The notes under the pieces: generated by a model
Seen by the model: only the letters and a program-made list of their open reading frames with translations
Databases searched by the model: none
What the model was told of the DNA's origin: nothing
Shown: piece after piece, positions 8,514 through 16,139 of the stretch
How positions within the stretch are numbered: the first letter of the stretch is position 1
Layout of the letters: each line of letters begins with the position of its first letter
Program-made: the position numbers and the translations under genes
Source: Streptomyces sp. NBC_00775
Lineage (GTDB): Bacteria > Actinomycetota > Actinomycetes > Streptomycetales > Streptomycetaceae
Reading direction: 5' to 3'
NCBI RefSeq assembly: GCF_036347135.1
Contig: NZ_CP108938.1
Span: 5,270,001-5,334,000 of the forward strand
Length of the DNA: 64,000 nucleotides

Positions 8514-9350
8514 TCAATTGACGAAAATGAGGGATTCCGCTTCCTCCACGATCTTCTCCGGGACGGGCGGGCTCATCAGGGTGCCGGCATAGCGCTCGGC
8601 GTCCGGGTCCGCCGCCCGGTGGGCGCGGGCGACGGCGTCCGAGACGTCGTACCGCGTGGTCCTCAGACGGACGTCGGGGCCCAGCAGAGCCCAGTACGCG
8701 GTGCCCGGTTCGCCGGAGTGGTACGGCAGCCCGACGCTTCCCGGGTTGACGCTGCGCAGGCCCGCCACCACGCGGTCGAACTGGAGGTGCGAGTGCCCGG
8801 TGACCAGGACACGTGCGTCGAGGGCCGCGGACAGCCGCGCGAACCGCTCCTCCGGCGTGCCCGGCGTGACCAGTTCATGGTCGCTGCGCGGGGAGCCGTG
8901 GCAGAAGTGCACCGGGCCGAGCCCTTCGATCTCGACCACGACCCCGAAGGGCACCCGGGTGAGGAAGCCGATGGCCTCGGGCGAGTGCCGGTCCGCGATC
9001 CACGACTGGCGGGGCGTGTCGGCCACCCGCGCGGCGGTGCCGATCTCGGCGGCGTACCGGTCGGCGTTGCCCCGCACGCACAGGGCGCGCTCGCCCAGCG
9101 CGACGATCCGCTCGTACGTCTCCTGCGGCTGCGGGCCCCACGTCAGGTCGCCGTTGAGGACGACGAGGTCGGCCGCGGCGACGTCCGGCTCGGCGAGCAC
9201 CGCGTCGAAGGCGGGGATGTTCGCGTGGATGTCGGAGAGCACGGCGACCCGGGCCACCGGCCCGTACCGGCGCACCGGCCCTTCCCAGCTCGCCGGGCCG
9301 TGCAGCGTGACGTCGTCCATGAGGGAATCGTCCATCGGGGAGTCGTCCAT
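8514..9350 (-). CDS. Calcineurin-like metallophosphoesterase
   Basis: 278 residues of the YfcE/MJ0936-like phosphodiesterase group. Metal-binding blocks are visible: LSDIHAN, LNGDLTWG, VRGNADRY, FCHGSPRS and TGHSHLQFD (DxH, GD, GNxD, H, GHxH). The N-terminus repeats Met-Asp-Asp three times, so the true start may be the first, second or third ATG (9350, 9335 or 9320); I used the first, preceded by GAAAGG. It follows the NDK-like gene by 58 bp and is separated by 200 bp from the small peptide gene, which probably has its own promoter there. It belongs with the group of phosphate-handling enzymes in this cluster; the substrate is unknown. Confidence 0.85.
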   Translation of the reverse strand: MDDSPMDDSLMDDVTLHGPASWEGPVRRYGPVARVAVLSDIHANIPAFDAVLAEPDVAAADLVVLNGDLTWGPQPQETYERIVALGERALCVRGNADRYAAEIGTAARVADTPRQSWIADRHSPEAIGFLTRVPFGVVVEIEGLGPVHFCHGSPRSDHELVTPGTPEERFARLSAALDARVLVTGHSHLQFDRVVAGLRSVNPGSVGLPYHSGEPGTAYWALLGPDVRLRTTRYDVSDAVARAHRAADPDAERYAGTLMSPPVPEKIVEEAESLIFVN

Positions 9351-9408
9351 CGGGGATCGGGCCTTTCGGGCGGAGTCCTGGGCGAGGGATGGGCGGCGGG
9401 CAGTGGCG

Positions 9409-10350
9409 TCACGCTGTCGCGGGCGTCGCGGCCGTCGTGGACCTGGTGGTCCGGGGGTGGTTGAGGCGCGTACCGGGAGGCGGTCCTATCAGCGCCGTCC
9501 CCTCGGACGGGAGGCCGTCGACCAGATGTGCGGCGATCACTATGCGGTCCCACAGCGGGAGCCCGCCGTCGTCGCCGGCCAGCTCGTCCACCCTGGCGAG
9601 GAGCCCGGCGGAGTCGGCCACCGGCGGCAGCGGCGGCAGCTCCGAGCCGGGTGCCGGGGCCAGGGAGTGAGCCGGATGGGCGGCGCAGAGCCGGCGTGCG
9701 GCGGCCACCACCCCGGCGGTCCGCTCGGCGGACGGCTCGCCCGCCAGCATCGCCAGCACCTCGTCCCGCCGCCGCCCGGACAGCAGGACGCCCACCTCAC
9801 GGATCAGATCGGCGGGATCGTCCGGCGCGTGCAGGAAGTTGAGGCACATCAGCTCGCAGCCGAGCGCGCCGCGCAGTGAAGCGCCGCCCGTGTCCCGGTT
9901 CTTGGACGATCCCTTCAGCTCGCTGAGCCGTTCGGCCGCCGTCATCCCCGTCCGCTCCGGACCGCGGGTGTCCCGCAGCGCGACGAAGAGGCAGGCCGGC
10001 CCCGACTCCAGGATCATGTCCACGGCCCGGATGACGGCCAGCGGCGCGGCGTTGATCTGGTAGCGCCACAGCTCACGGCAGACCCGCGCGTCGACCCGGA
10101 CCTCCAGCGCGCCGAGCGGCACGAAACCGTGGCCGGCCAGCAGGTCGAGGGCGGGCTCGATACGGCGTCCGACGACGGCGTCGGGCTTGAACATGACGAA
10201 GGTGGTACGGCCGAGTGTCCGCTCGGTCTCGTCCGCGTCCCGCCCGTCCAGCAGAGCCGCCATCTCGCGGAAGTAGACGTCGTCCGGATAGGTTCGGCGC
10301 CGTACGGGATCGTGTGTGAAGGGAGCCCGCAACCACTCCTGGACGGCCAT
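9409..10350 (-). CDS. Nucleoside-diphosphate-kinase-like protein with N- and C-terminal extensions
   Basis: 313 residues, roughly twice the ~140 of a housekeeping Ndk. The central part resembles NDK: TTFVMFKPDAVVGRRI (like TFVMIKPD at the NDK N-terminus), GHGFVPLG, and a later stretch ending NFLHAPDDP that aligns with the active-site NVIHGSD including the His. The first ~45 and last ~110 residues have no recognisable match. Ordinary NDKs move the gamma-phosphate between nucleotides; a diverged, extended member inside a peptide cluster suggests phosphorylation or activation of another substrate (inference). The ATG is preceded by GGAGG. It is divergent from the 16-codon ORF, with a 156-bp shared promoter region. 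Fold assignment fairly sure, function not. Confidence 0.7.
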   Translation of the reverse strand: MAVQEWLRAPFTHDPVRRRTYPDDVYFREMAALLDGRDADETERTLGRTTFVMFKPDAVVGRRIEPALDLLAGHGFVPLGALEVRVDARVCRELWRYQINAAPLAVIRAVDMILESGPACLFVALRDTRGPERTGMTAAERLSELKGSSKNRDTGGASLRGALGCELMCLNFLHAPDDPADLIREVGVLLSGRRRDEVLAMLAGEPSAERTAGVVAAARRLCAAHPAHSLAPAPGSELPPLPPVADSAGLLARVDELAGDDGGLPLWDRIVIAAHLVDGLPSEGTALIGPPPGTRLNHPRTTRSTTAATPATA

Positions 10351-10506
10351 GATCCTCCGACTCTCCGCTCGGTCGCGGCCCCTGGACTTTCACGGCGATT
10401 CACGCCAACTGGGCTGTATGCAAAGCGAGTTGCACCGTTGTCATGCACCAATCGAGGCAATACGCTGAGGCTAACTTCCAAGACCGAACACATCAAGGAG
10501 GGTCCC

Positions 10507-10557
10507 ATGAGCGTCGCCTTCAAGAAGGTTACGGTCCGCCCGAAGCCGGGCAAGTAA
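10507..10557 (+). CDS. 16-residue ORF with strong ribosome binding site (leader or precursor peptide)
   Basis: Encodes MSVAFKKVTVRPKPGK and stops. AAGGAGGG lies 4 nt before the ATG, among the strongest ribosome binding sites in the window, which argues that it is translated. It is basic (five Lys/Arg of the last eleven residues), without Cys, Ser or Asp. It begins the plus-strand transcription unit that continues with the nucleotidyltransferase-like gene and ABC transporter, and is followed 12 nt later by a hairpin. It could be a very short peptide substrate (as in microcin C, whose precursor is a heptapeptide) or a regulatory leader peptide. It lacks the repeated identical codons usual in amino-acid attenuators. 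Confidence 0.5.
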   Translation: MSVAFKKVTVRPKPGK

Positions 10558-10569
10558 GCGACCGGTGTC

Positions 10570-10619
10570 GATGCGATCGGGATCGGTGTGTCCGGTTTTC
10601 CGGAGATCCTGATCGCGTC
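10570..10619 (+). terminator. Hairpin after the 16-codon ORF (partial terminator or attenuator)
   Basis: The outer arms GATGCGATCGGGATC (10570-10584) and GATCCTGATCGCGTC (10605-10619) pair at 13 of 15 positions. Inside is a perfect TCCGG-TTTT-CCGGA stem-loop (10591-10604). A pyrimidine-rich stretch with short T runs follows. It lies between the tiny ORF and the nucleotidyltransferase-like gene, so it could lower expression of the downstream genes relative to the tiny ORF, or respond to its translation. Confidence 0.6.
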
Positions 10620-10717
10620 TTCCGTCGCTCGCCTTCGCGACTCTTTTGCATCTCCTTTTCCCTTCGCGTCACCCCTTCGACCACAACAAAAGCTCGCTCA
10701 CGGGGGCGGAGTCGGCG

Positions 10718-12013
10718 TTGACTGAAGTAACGACCGGAACCGCGGTCACGGCCGACACGGTTCTCGCCCTGCTGGAGGCCGGGCCCCGGTCCGCCCGCGA
10801 CACCGCGCTGCGTACGGCCCGCGGCGGCCGGCACAAGCTCGCCGCCACCCTGCTGAGCCTGTGGGCCGCGGGCGGCGAGAAGCTCACGGACGACCAGACG
10901 GCCGAGCTGCGGCTGGCCCGGGAACGCGTCGAGCGTTACCAACAGGTCTGGGAACGCCTCCAGGAACACGCGCCCGACGCCTTCCTCCTCAAGGGAATGA
11001 CGATCGCCGCCCTCTATCCGCCGGGGATACTCCGCTCGGCCGGCGACCTCGACGTCATCTGCCCCCGCCATGCCGATCTGTGGGCCTGCGCCCGCCATCT
11101 GGCCGCCACCGGCTGGGAGTTGGAGGCCTTCACCGTGGGGCCCGCCCGCCCCGGCGACACCGTCTCCCCGCACCTGGGCGCGGAGTTCCGCAAGCCGACG
11201 CCCGATCCGTCCCAGGATCCCTACGCCGTCGGCCTGTTCACCGCCGAGATCGTGACGGACGTCCACGGACCGGCCCGGCAGCTCGCCCGCCCGCCGCGTT
11301 CCCCGCTGGCCGCGAGCACGGTCGCCCTGGTCGCGGAACGGTGGGAACGCCCCTTCCGCTCCCGTGACCTGCTCGACCTGGTCCTGCTGCTGCGGGCCCT
11401 GGACGAGCAGGGCGTACGGCAGGTGCGCGACGACCTCGACAAGGCGGGCCTGTGGCCGGAGTGGCGGGAGGCGATGCGCGGGATCGGCCGCCTCGGCTGG
11501 CGGCCCGCGGTGGTGTTGCCGCACACCCGCGCGGCGGCCGTACGCGCACGGCTGCTGCGGTCGGCGCGCACCGCCGTGCGCTGGAGCAGCCCGGTGCGCG
11601 CGGCGGCCTTCGCCGCGCAGTCCGGCATCGAGGGCCGCGGCGGACGCCTCGCCGCCCTCGCCTCCGACCTCGTACACCGCCGGCCGGGCGCACGGCGGCT
11701 GCTCGCCGCGGGGGTGCCGCTGTTCGGGGTGCCGCTGGACGCACCCGCCGATGCGACTCCGGACGCGCCCGACGGCGTACATCCGGACGCCCCCATGGAC
11801 GGATCGCTGGACGCCGAGCCCGTCGAGCGGCTGCGGCTCGACGACATCGGCCGCCATCTGGTCGCGCGGACCCCGCTGGGTTCCTTCCTGCTGGTGTCGG
11901 GTGCCGCCCGGCAGGAATGGCTCGACGAGGCGGGCGGCCCGGCATCCGCCCCCTCCAGTACATCCGGCACACCCGGCACCAACCACTCTTCGTCCGTGCG
12001 AACGGGAGCGTGA
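10718..12013 (+). CDS. Nucleotidyltransferase family protein (NTP_transf_5-like)
   Basis: 431-residue protein resembling the uncharacterised nucleotidyltransferase family PF14907, often seen in lasso peptide and other RiPP clusters. The diagnostic block is visible: FLLLKGMTIAALYP near residues 88-101, then GDLDVIC at 109-115 holding the two catalytic-type Asp residues. The middle contains VALVAERWERPFRSRDLLDL, typical of the family's helical region. The C-terminal part ends with a small segment like a PqqD/B-type tail (ARTPLGSFLLVSG). I chose TTG at 10718 (GGAG six nt upstream); an earlier TTG at 10646 is possible. Its stop overlaps the start of the ABC ATPase. Function in the cluster: transfer of a nucleotidyl group is plausible but unproven. 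Confidence 0.7.
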   Translation: MTEVTTGTAVTADTVLALLEAGPRSARDTALRTARGGRHKLAATLLSLWAAGGEKLTDDQTAELRLARERVERYQQVWERLQEHAPDAFLLKGMTIAALYPPGILRSAGDLDVICPRHADLWACARHLAATGWELEAFTVGPARPGDTVSPHLGAEFRKPTPDPSQDPYAVGLFTAEIVTDVHGPARQLARPPRSPLAASTVALVAERWERPFRSRDLLDLVLLLRALDEQGVRQVRDDLDKAGLWPEWREAMRGIGRLGWRPAVVLPHTRAAAVRARLLRSARTAVRWSSPVRAAAFAAQSGIEGRGGRLAALASDLVHRRPGARRLLAAGVPLFGVPLDAPADATPDAPDGVHPDAPMDGSLDAEPVERLRLDDIGRHLVARTPLGSFLLVSGAARQEWLDEAGGPASAPSSTSGTPGTNHSSSVRTGA

Positions 12014-12999
12014 TGCGCGACAGCGGCACTCGGCCGGGCGGTGCGCACCTGGCCGTCGACACCCGCCGGCTGCGGCGGGAGTACCGCGTGCGGCGCGGCC
12101 CGGCGGTCACCGCCCTGGACGACGTCTCGATCGAGGTGGAGCAGGGCGAGGTGCACGGACTGCTCGGCCCGAACGGGGCCGGCAAGAGCACCCTGATGAA
12201 GATCCTCTCCACGGTGCTGCTGCCGACCTCCGGAAGCGCGTATGTGCTCGGCCACGACCTGGTGACCGAGCACCGGCGGATCCGGCCGCTGCTCGGCATC
12301 GTCTTCGGCGGCGAACGCGGGCTCTATCCCCGTCTGACGGCCCGCCAGAATCTGCGCTACTGGGCCGCGTTGTACGGCATGTCCACCAAGAAGGGCCTCG
12401 CCAGGACCGACGCGCTGCTCGATGAACTCGGCCTGGCCGAACGGGCCGACGACCGCGTGGAGACCTTCTCGGTCGGCATGCGCCAGCGGCTGCACCTGGC
12501 CCGGGGGATCATCGGGGACCCGCGCGTCCTGCTGCTCGACGAGCCCACCAACGGCCTGGACCCGCTGGCCGCCCGCCAGTTGCGCGAACTGATCCAGCGG
12601 CTCGCCGGGGAGGGCCGCACCATCCTCATCGCCACGCACGACCTGGCCGAGGCGGAAGTGCTCTGCGACCGCGTCACGATGATCAACCACGGCCGGGTGA
12701 TCGCGGCGGAGGCGCCGAAGACCCTGGCGCGGCTGGTGTCACGGCAGGAACGCGTCCGCATCCGCGCCGATGCCGGGCTGCTCGACCGGGTGCGCGCCCT
12801 CGCCGGTGTCCTCGGCGTGGACCCGGCCGACGACGGCACGGCGGTCGTCTCCGTCGACAGCCAGGAGGCCGTCGGCACCGTGCTGGCCTTCGTGGTCGCC
12901 GAGGGCGTCACCGACGTACGCACGGAGCTGCCCAGCCTCGAAGAGGTCTACCTCCGGCTCGTCCACCGCAACGAGAAGCGCAGCGTGGTGAACCGGTGA
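12013..12999 (+). CDS. ABC transporter ATP-binding protein (exporter type)
   Basis: 328 residues. Walker A is GPNGAGKST, the signature region is FSVGMRQRL (a variant of LSGGQ), Walker B is VLLLDEPTNGLDP and the switch His lies in ATHDLAEAE. A C-terminal ~80-residue regulatory tail, as in drug/antibiotic exporters of the DrrA group, is present. The ATG overlaps the stop of the nucleotidyltransferase-like gene by 1 nt, and its own stop overlaps the next GTG (GTGA). It powers the two following permeases; it probably exports the product of this cluster and may give self-resistance. Confidence 0.9.
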   Translation: MRDSGTRPGGAHLAVDTRRLRREYRVRRGPAVTALDDVSIEVEQGEVHGLLGPNGAGKSTLMKILSTVLLPTSGSAYVLGHDLVTEHRRIRPLLGIVFGGERGLYPRLTARQNLRYWAALYGMSTKKGLARTDALLDELGLAERADDRVETFSVGMRQRLHLARGIIGDPRVLLLDEPTNGLDPLAARQLRELIQRLAGEGRTILIATHDLAEAEVLCDRVTMINHGRVIAAEAPKTLARLVSRQERVRIRADAGLLDRVRALAGVLGVDPADDGTAVVSVDSQEAVGTVLAFVVAEGVTDVRTELPSLEEVYLRLVHRNEKRSVVNR

Positions 13000-13763
13000 G
13001 TCTGCTCGCCGCGGCCGGGCGCTTCCAGGGCCGGCTGGTGCTGACCCACCGCGACTACCTCATCGACCTGGTGCGCACGCCCCTGCTCGCCGCCGTGTTC
13101 CTGCTGCTGATCCGGCACAACGACCGGCCGGACCTCCTCGCCTACGGGCTGCTCGCACCGGTGCTGATGGGTGTGTGGAGCATGGCGATGCTGATCTCCG
13201 GGGAGGTCGTCGACAACGACCGCTGGCTCGGCACCCTGGAACTCCAGATCGCGGCGCCGGCCGGCTTCGCCCGGGTGGTGCTCAGCCGGGTCTGGGTGAC
13301 CACGGCGATCAGTCTGCTGACGGTGGTGGAGGTCGCCGCCGTCGCGATCCTCGGCTTCGGCATCGTCCCCGACGTACCGCACCCGTTCGTCTTCCTCGTG
13401 GGCCTGCTCGCCACCGCGGTCGCCACCGCCGGGTCCGCCACCCTGATGGCCGCCCTGTTCGTGGCGACGCGCACCGCCCGCACCTTCCAGAACTCGCTGA
13501 GCTATCCGGTGCTGCTGCTCGGCGGGGTGTTCACCCCCCTCGACCGGCTGCCGGAGTGGACCCATCCGATCGGCCGGCTCATCTACCTCTCCTGGAGTTC
13601 CGACCTGCTGCGCGACGCGCTGGGCCCGGCCCCCGTCACCTCGGTGGCCTGGCGGACCGGCGCCGTCCTCGGCCTCGGGCTCCTCACCGGACTCGGCGGC
13701 CGGCTGCTGCTCGGCAGGGTCGTACGGCTGGTGCGGGAGACCGGGACGGTGGGGCTGACATGA
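12996..13763 (+). CDS. ABC-2 type permease
   Basis: 255 residues with about six hydrophobic segments, beginning near residue 25 (LLAAVFLLLI), with further ones around 50-65, 95-120, 130-155, 165-180 and 215-235. It resembles ABC-2 membrane proteins that pair with DrrA-type ATPases. The GTG start overlaps the ATPase stop by 4 nt, and the stop overlaps the second permease start (ATGA), so the three genes are translationally coupled. Confidence 0.85.
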   Translation: MSLLAAAGRFQGRLVLTHRDYLIDLVRTPLLAAVFLLLIRHNDRPDLLAYGLLAPVLMGVWSMAMLISGEVVDNDRWLGTLELQIAAPAGFARVVLSRVWVTTAISLLTVVEVAAVAILGFGIVPDVPHPFVFLVGLLATAVATAGSATLMAALFVATRTARTFQNSLSYPVLLLGGVFTPLDRLPEWTHPIGRLIYLSWSSDLLRDALGPAPVTSVAWRTGAVLGLGLLTGLGGRLLLGRVVRLVRETGTVGLT

Positions 13764-14638
13764 GCGGCGGCACGGATGAAATGGCCACCGCTGCGGACGC
13801 GACGGCCGCCGCGCGAGCCGATGACACACCGGACGCGTCCAGTGGCCTCGGCCGCCGTCTCCAGGTGCTGGGCTGGGCGGCACGCGCCGGAGCCGCCGAC
13901 TACGCCACGGTCTTCACGTGGAAGACCTGGCTGCTCGGCTGGTTCGTGCGGATGCTCGCCCAGGTGCTGTTCTTCACCACCATCGGCGACCTGCTCGGCC
14001 CCGGCCAGGCCCGCTATCTGCTGATCGGCAACGCGGTGGCGCTGGTGGCGCTGCACGGCATCTTCGCAACCGCGTCGACCACCTGGGAACTGCAGAACGG
14101 CACACTGCCCCTGCTGGTCGCCTCGCCCAGCAGTCCCTCGCTGGTCCTGCTGGGGCGGAGCCTGTTCTGGCTGCCGGACGGCGTGGCGTGCGGCCTGGGG
14201 GCGGTGCTCATCCTCGCCCCCGTGGCGGACCTGCGGCTGACCGTGGCCAAGGTGGCCCTGCTCGCCGCGCTGCTCGTCCTCGTCGCGATGACGAGCTACT
14301 GCCTCGGCCTGTTCCTGGGTTCCCTGGTGCTGACCGCCGCGGACCTGCGCAACGTGGTCTCCAACGCCGCGTTCACGGTGATGATGATCGTCTGCGGCCC
14401 GGAGGTTCCGGCGAGCGCCGTCGGCCCGGTGCTCGGCCGGATCGGCGATGTCCTGCCGCTGACCCACGGCCTCCTCGCGGTCCGCGAGGTACTGGCCGGG
14501 AGAGCGGGTGCCCACACCGCCGGGCTGGCGGCCTGGGAAACACTGATCGGGGCCTGCTGGCTCGCGGCGGCCCTCACGGTACTGACCTGGCGAGCCCGCC
14601 GCAGCCGCCGCGACGGGGCGGTCCTCTTCCTGACCTGA
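13760..14638 (+). CDS. ABC-2 type permease, second subunit
   Basis: 292 residues with a ~45-residue polar N-terminal extension, then six predicted membrane helices. It differs from the preceding permease and probably forms a heterodimeric channel with it. It is the last gene of the plus-strand arm, which runs tiny ORF, nucleotidyltransferase-like, ATPase, permease, permease. Both permeases lack any fused ATPase or peptidase domain, so leader removal, if any, must come from another protein such as the M28-type peptidase. Confidence 0.85.
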   Translation: MSGGTDEMATAADATAAARADDTPDASSGLGRRLQVLGWAARAGAADYATVFTWKTWLLGWFVRMLAQVLFFTTIGDLLGPGQARYLLIGNAVALVALHGIFATASTTWELQNGTLPLLVASPSSPSLVLLGRSLFWLPDGVACGLGAVLILAPVADLRLTVAKVALLAALLVLVAMTSYCLGLFLGSLVLTAADLRNVVSNAAFTVMMIVCGPEVPASAVGPVLGRIGDVLPLTHGLLAVREVLAGRAGAHTAGLAAWETLIGACWLAAALTVLTWRARRSRRDGAVLFLT

Positions 14639-14694
14639 CCCTTCCGCCGGGCCTGGCTTGCAGGTGCGAGGATTTCCGACCTATCGTCACGCGC

Positions 14695-15087
14695 ATGCAG
14701 TCGTACACCATCGGCCAGGCCGCCCGGCTCCTCGGCGTGAGCCCCGACACCGCCCGGCGGTGGGCGGACGCCGGGCGGGTGGCCACGCATCGGGACGAGG
14801 GCGGGCGGCGGCTCATCGACGGGCGGGATCTCGCCGCGTTCTCGGTGGAGCTCGCGAAGACCGGTGGTGAGGAAGACGCCTCCTACACCTCCGTGCGCAA
14901 CGCGTTCCCCGGCATCGTCACCGCCGTCAAGCTCGGCGATGTCGCGGCCCAGGTCGAGATCCAGGCGGGCCCGCACCGGCTGGTCTCCCTGCTGACCCGG
15001 GAGGCCGTGGAGGAGCTGGGCCTGGAGGTCGGCATGGAGGCCACGGCGCGGGTGAAGTCCACCAACGTGCACATCGACCGCGCCTGA
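14695..15087 (+). CDS. HTH-TOBE regulator (candidate molybdate sensor)
   Basis: 130 residues. The N-terminal ~55 residues are a MerR/excisionase-like helix-turn-helix (YTIGQAARLLGVSPDTARRWADAGR). The C-terminal ~68 residues form a TOBE/Mop domain (NAFPGIVTAVKLGDVAAQVEIQ...), which binds molybdate or tungstate oxyanions in ModE, ModC and Mop proteins. Such proteins are known as molybdate-dependent regulators in actinobacteria. The modABC operon and two molybdoenzyme genes lie within 10 kb, which fits a role as Mo-dependent repressor. ATG at 14695; no strong ribosome binding site is visible. Confidence 0.85.
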   Translation: MQSYTIGQAARLLGVSPDTARRWADAGRVATHRDEGGRRLIDGRDLAAFSVELAKTGGEEDASYTSVRNAFPGIVTAVKLGDVAAQVEIQAGPHRLVSLLTREAVEELGLEVGMEATARVKSTNVHIDRA

Positions 15088-15114
15088 GCGACAGCCCCTG
15101 CTTGCTCGCCCCGC

Positions 15115-16047
15115 TCAACCCCCCGCGCCCAGATACGTCTTCAGCAGCGCGTCCAGCGCGTCCTGTACCCCCACCTCCCGCGCGACCTTCAACAGCGCCT
15201 CGGCCAGCACGGACTGAGGCTCGCTCCGGGCCACGACGAGCCCCACCCGCGGCCCGTGCGCGGGCCCCACCAGCGGCACCACCCGCATCCCGTCCGGCAC
15301 CCCGAACATGTGCAGCCAGGCGTGCGAGATCACGCTGGACCAGCGGCCGCCGGGCAGATGCGCGTACAGCCCGGCGACACTGTCCGACTCGATCGCCGGG
15401 GCGGCCGTCGCACCGTCGGCGGCGAAGCACTCGTCGATGATCCGCCGGTTGCGCATGCGCGGGCTGAGCAGGCACAGCGGCACGGCGGCCACGTCGGCCC
15501 AGCGTGCGGTGGACGCGGTGGCGAGCGGACCGTCCACCGGGGTCAGGAGCACATACCGCTCCTCGTACAGCGGGAAGCGGCGTACGTGACGGAGCTCGTC
15601 GTCGTCGAGATACGTCATCGCCGCGTCCAGCTCGAACTCGGCGAGACCGTGGGTGATCTCGGCGGACGACAGCGACTCCAGGCGGACCCGCGCCCCCGGA
15701 TGCCGCTCGCAGAACGGGGTGGTGAGCAGGGAGGCCGCCGGCAGCGCCGTCGGCACGATCCCCAGGCGCAGGGTGCCGGCCAGGCCGCCGCGCAGCGCCG
15801 ACAGCTCCTGGTGCAGGGCGTCGCGCTCGGCGAGGATGCGGTGCGCCCAGGCGAGGACGACCTCGCCCTCCGGGGTGAGCCCCTCGTACCGCCTGTCCCG
15901 GCGCACGATCGGCACGTCCAGCTCGTGCTCCAGGCGGCGTATCGCGGCGGACAGCGACGGCTGGGACACGAAGCAGGCGGCCGCCGCGCGGGCGAAGTGC
16001 CGCTCCCGGGCGAGCGCGACCAGGTACTCCAGCTGACGCAGCAGCAT
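15115..16047 (-). CDS. LysR family transcriptional regulator
   Basis: 310 residues with an N-terminal winged HTH (LEYLVALARERHFARAAAACFVSQPSLSAAIRRLE) and a LysR substrate-binding domain from about residue 90. Usual length for the family. The effector is unknown. It is transcribed toward, and converges with, the HTH-TOBE gene and lies beside the PucR regulator, so it may act on the purine/molybdoenzyme genes, but nothing in the sequence proves it. Confidence 0.9.
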   Translation of the reverse strand: MLLRQLEYLVALARERHFARAAAACFVSQPSLSAAIRRLEHELDVPIVRRDRRYEGLTPEGEVVLAWAHRILAERDALHQELSALRGGLAGTLRLGIVPTALPAASLLTTPFCERHPGARVRLESLSSAEITHGLAEFELDAAMTYLDDDELRHVRRFPLYEERYVLLTPVDGPLATASTARWADVAAVPLCLLSPRMRNRRIIDECFAADGATAAPAIESDSVAGLYAHLPGGRWSSVISHAWLHMFGVPDGMRVVPLVGPAHGPRVGLVVARSEPQSVLAEALLKVAREVGVQDALDALLKTYLGAGG

Positions 16048-16139
16048 GGGTCACACCTCCCGTCGGCCGGTCACGTCGTCACGTCACCTCGGCGGCTCAC
16101 GTTCGCAGACCACGGGCGTTTCTGTCACTGTCCGGTGGG

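Noticed and set aside
806..14638. Daptide or thioamitide cluster
   Set aside because: Aminotransferase and methyltransferase are present, but there is no decarboxylase or C-terminal Thr precursor of daptides and no YcaO/TfuA of thioamitides.
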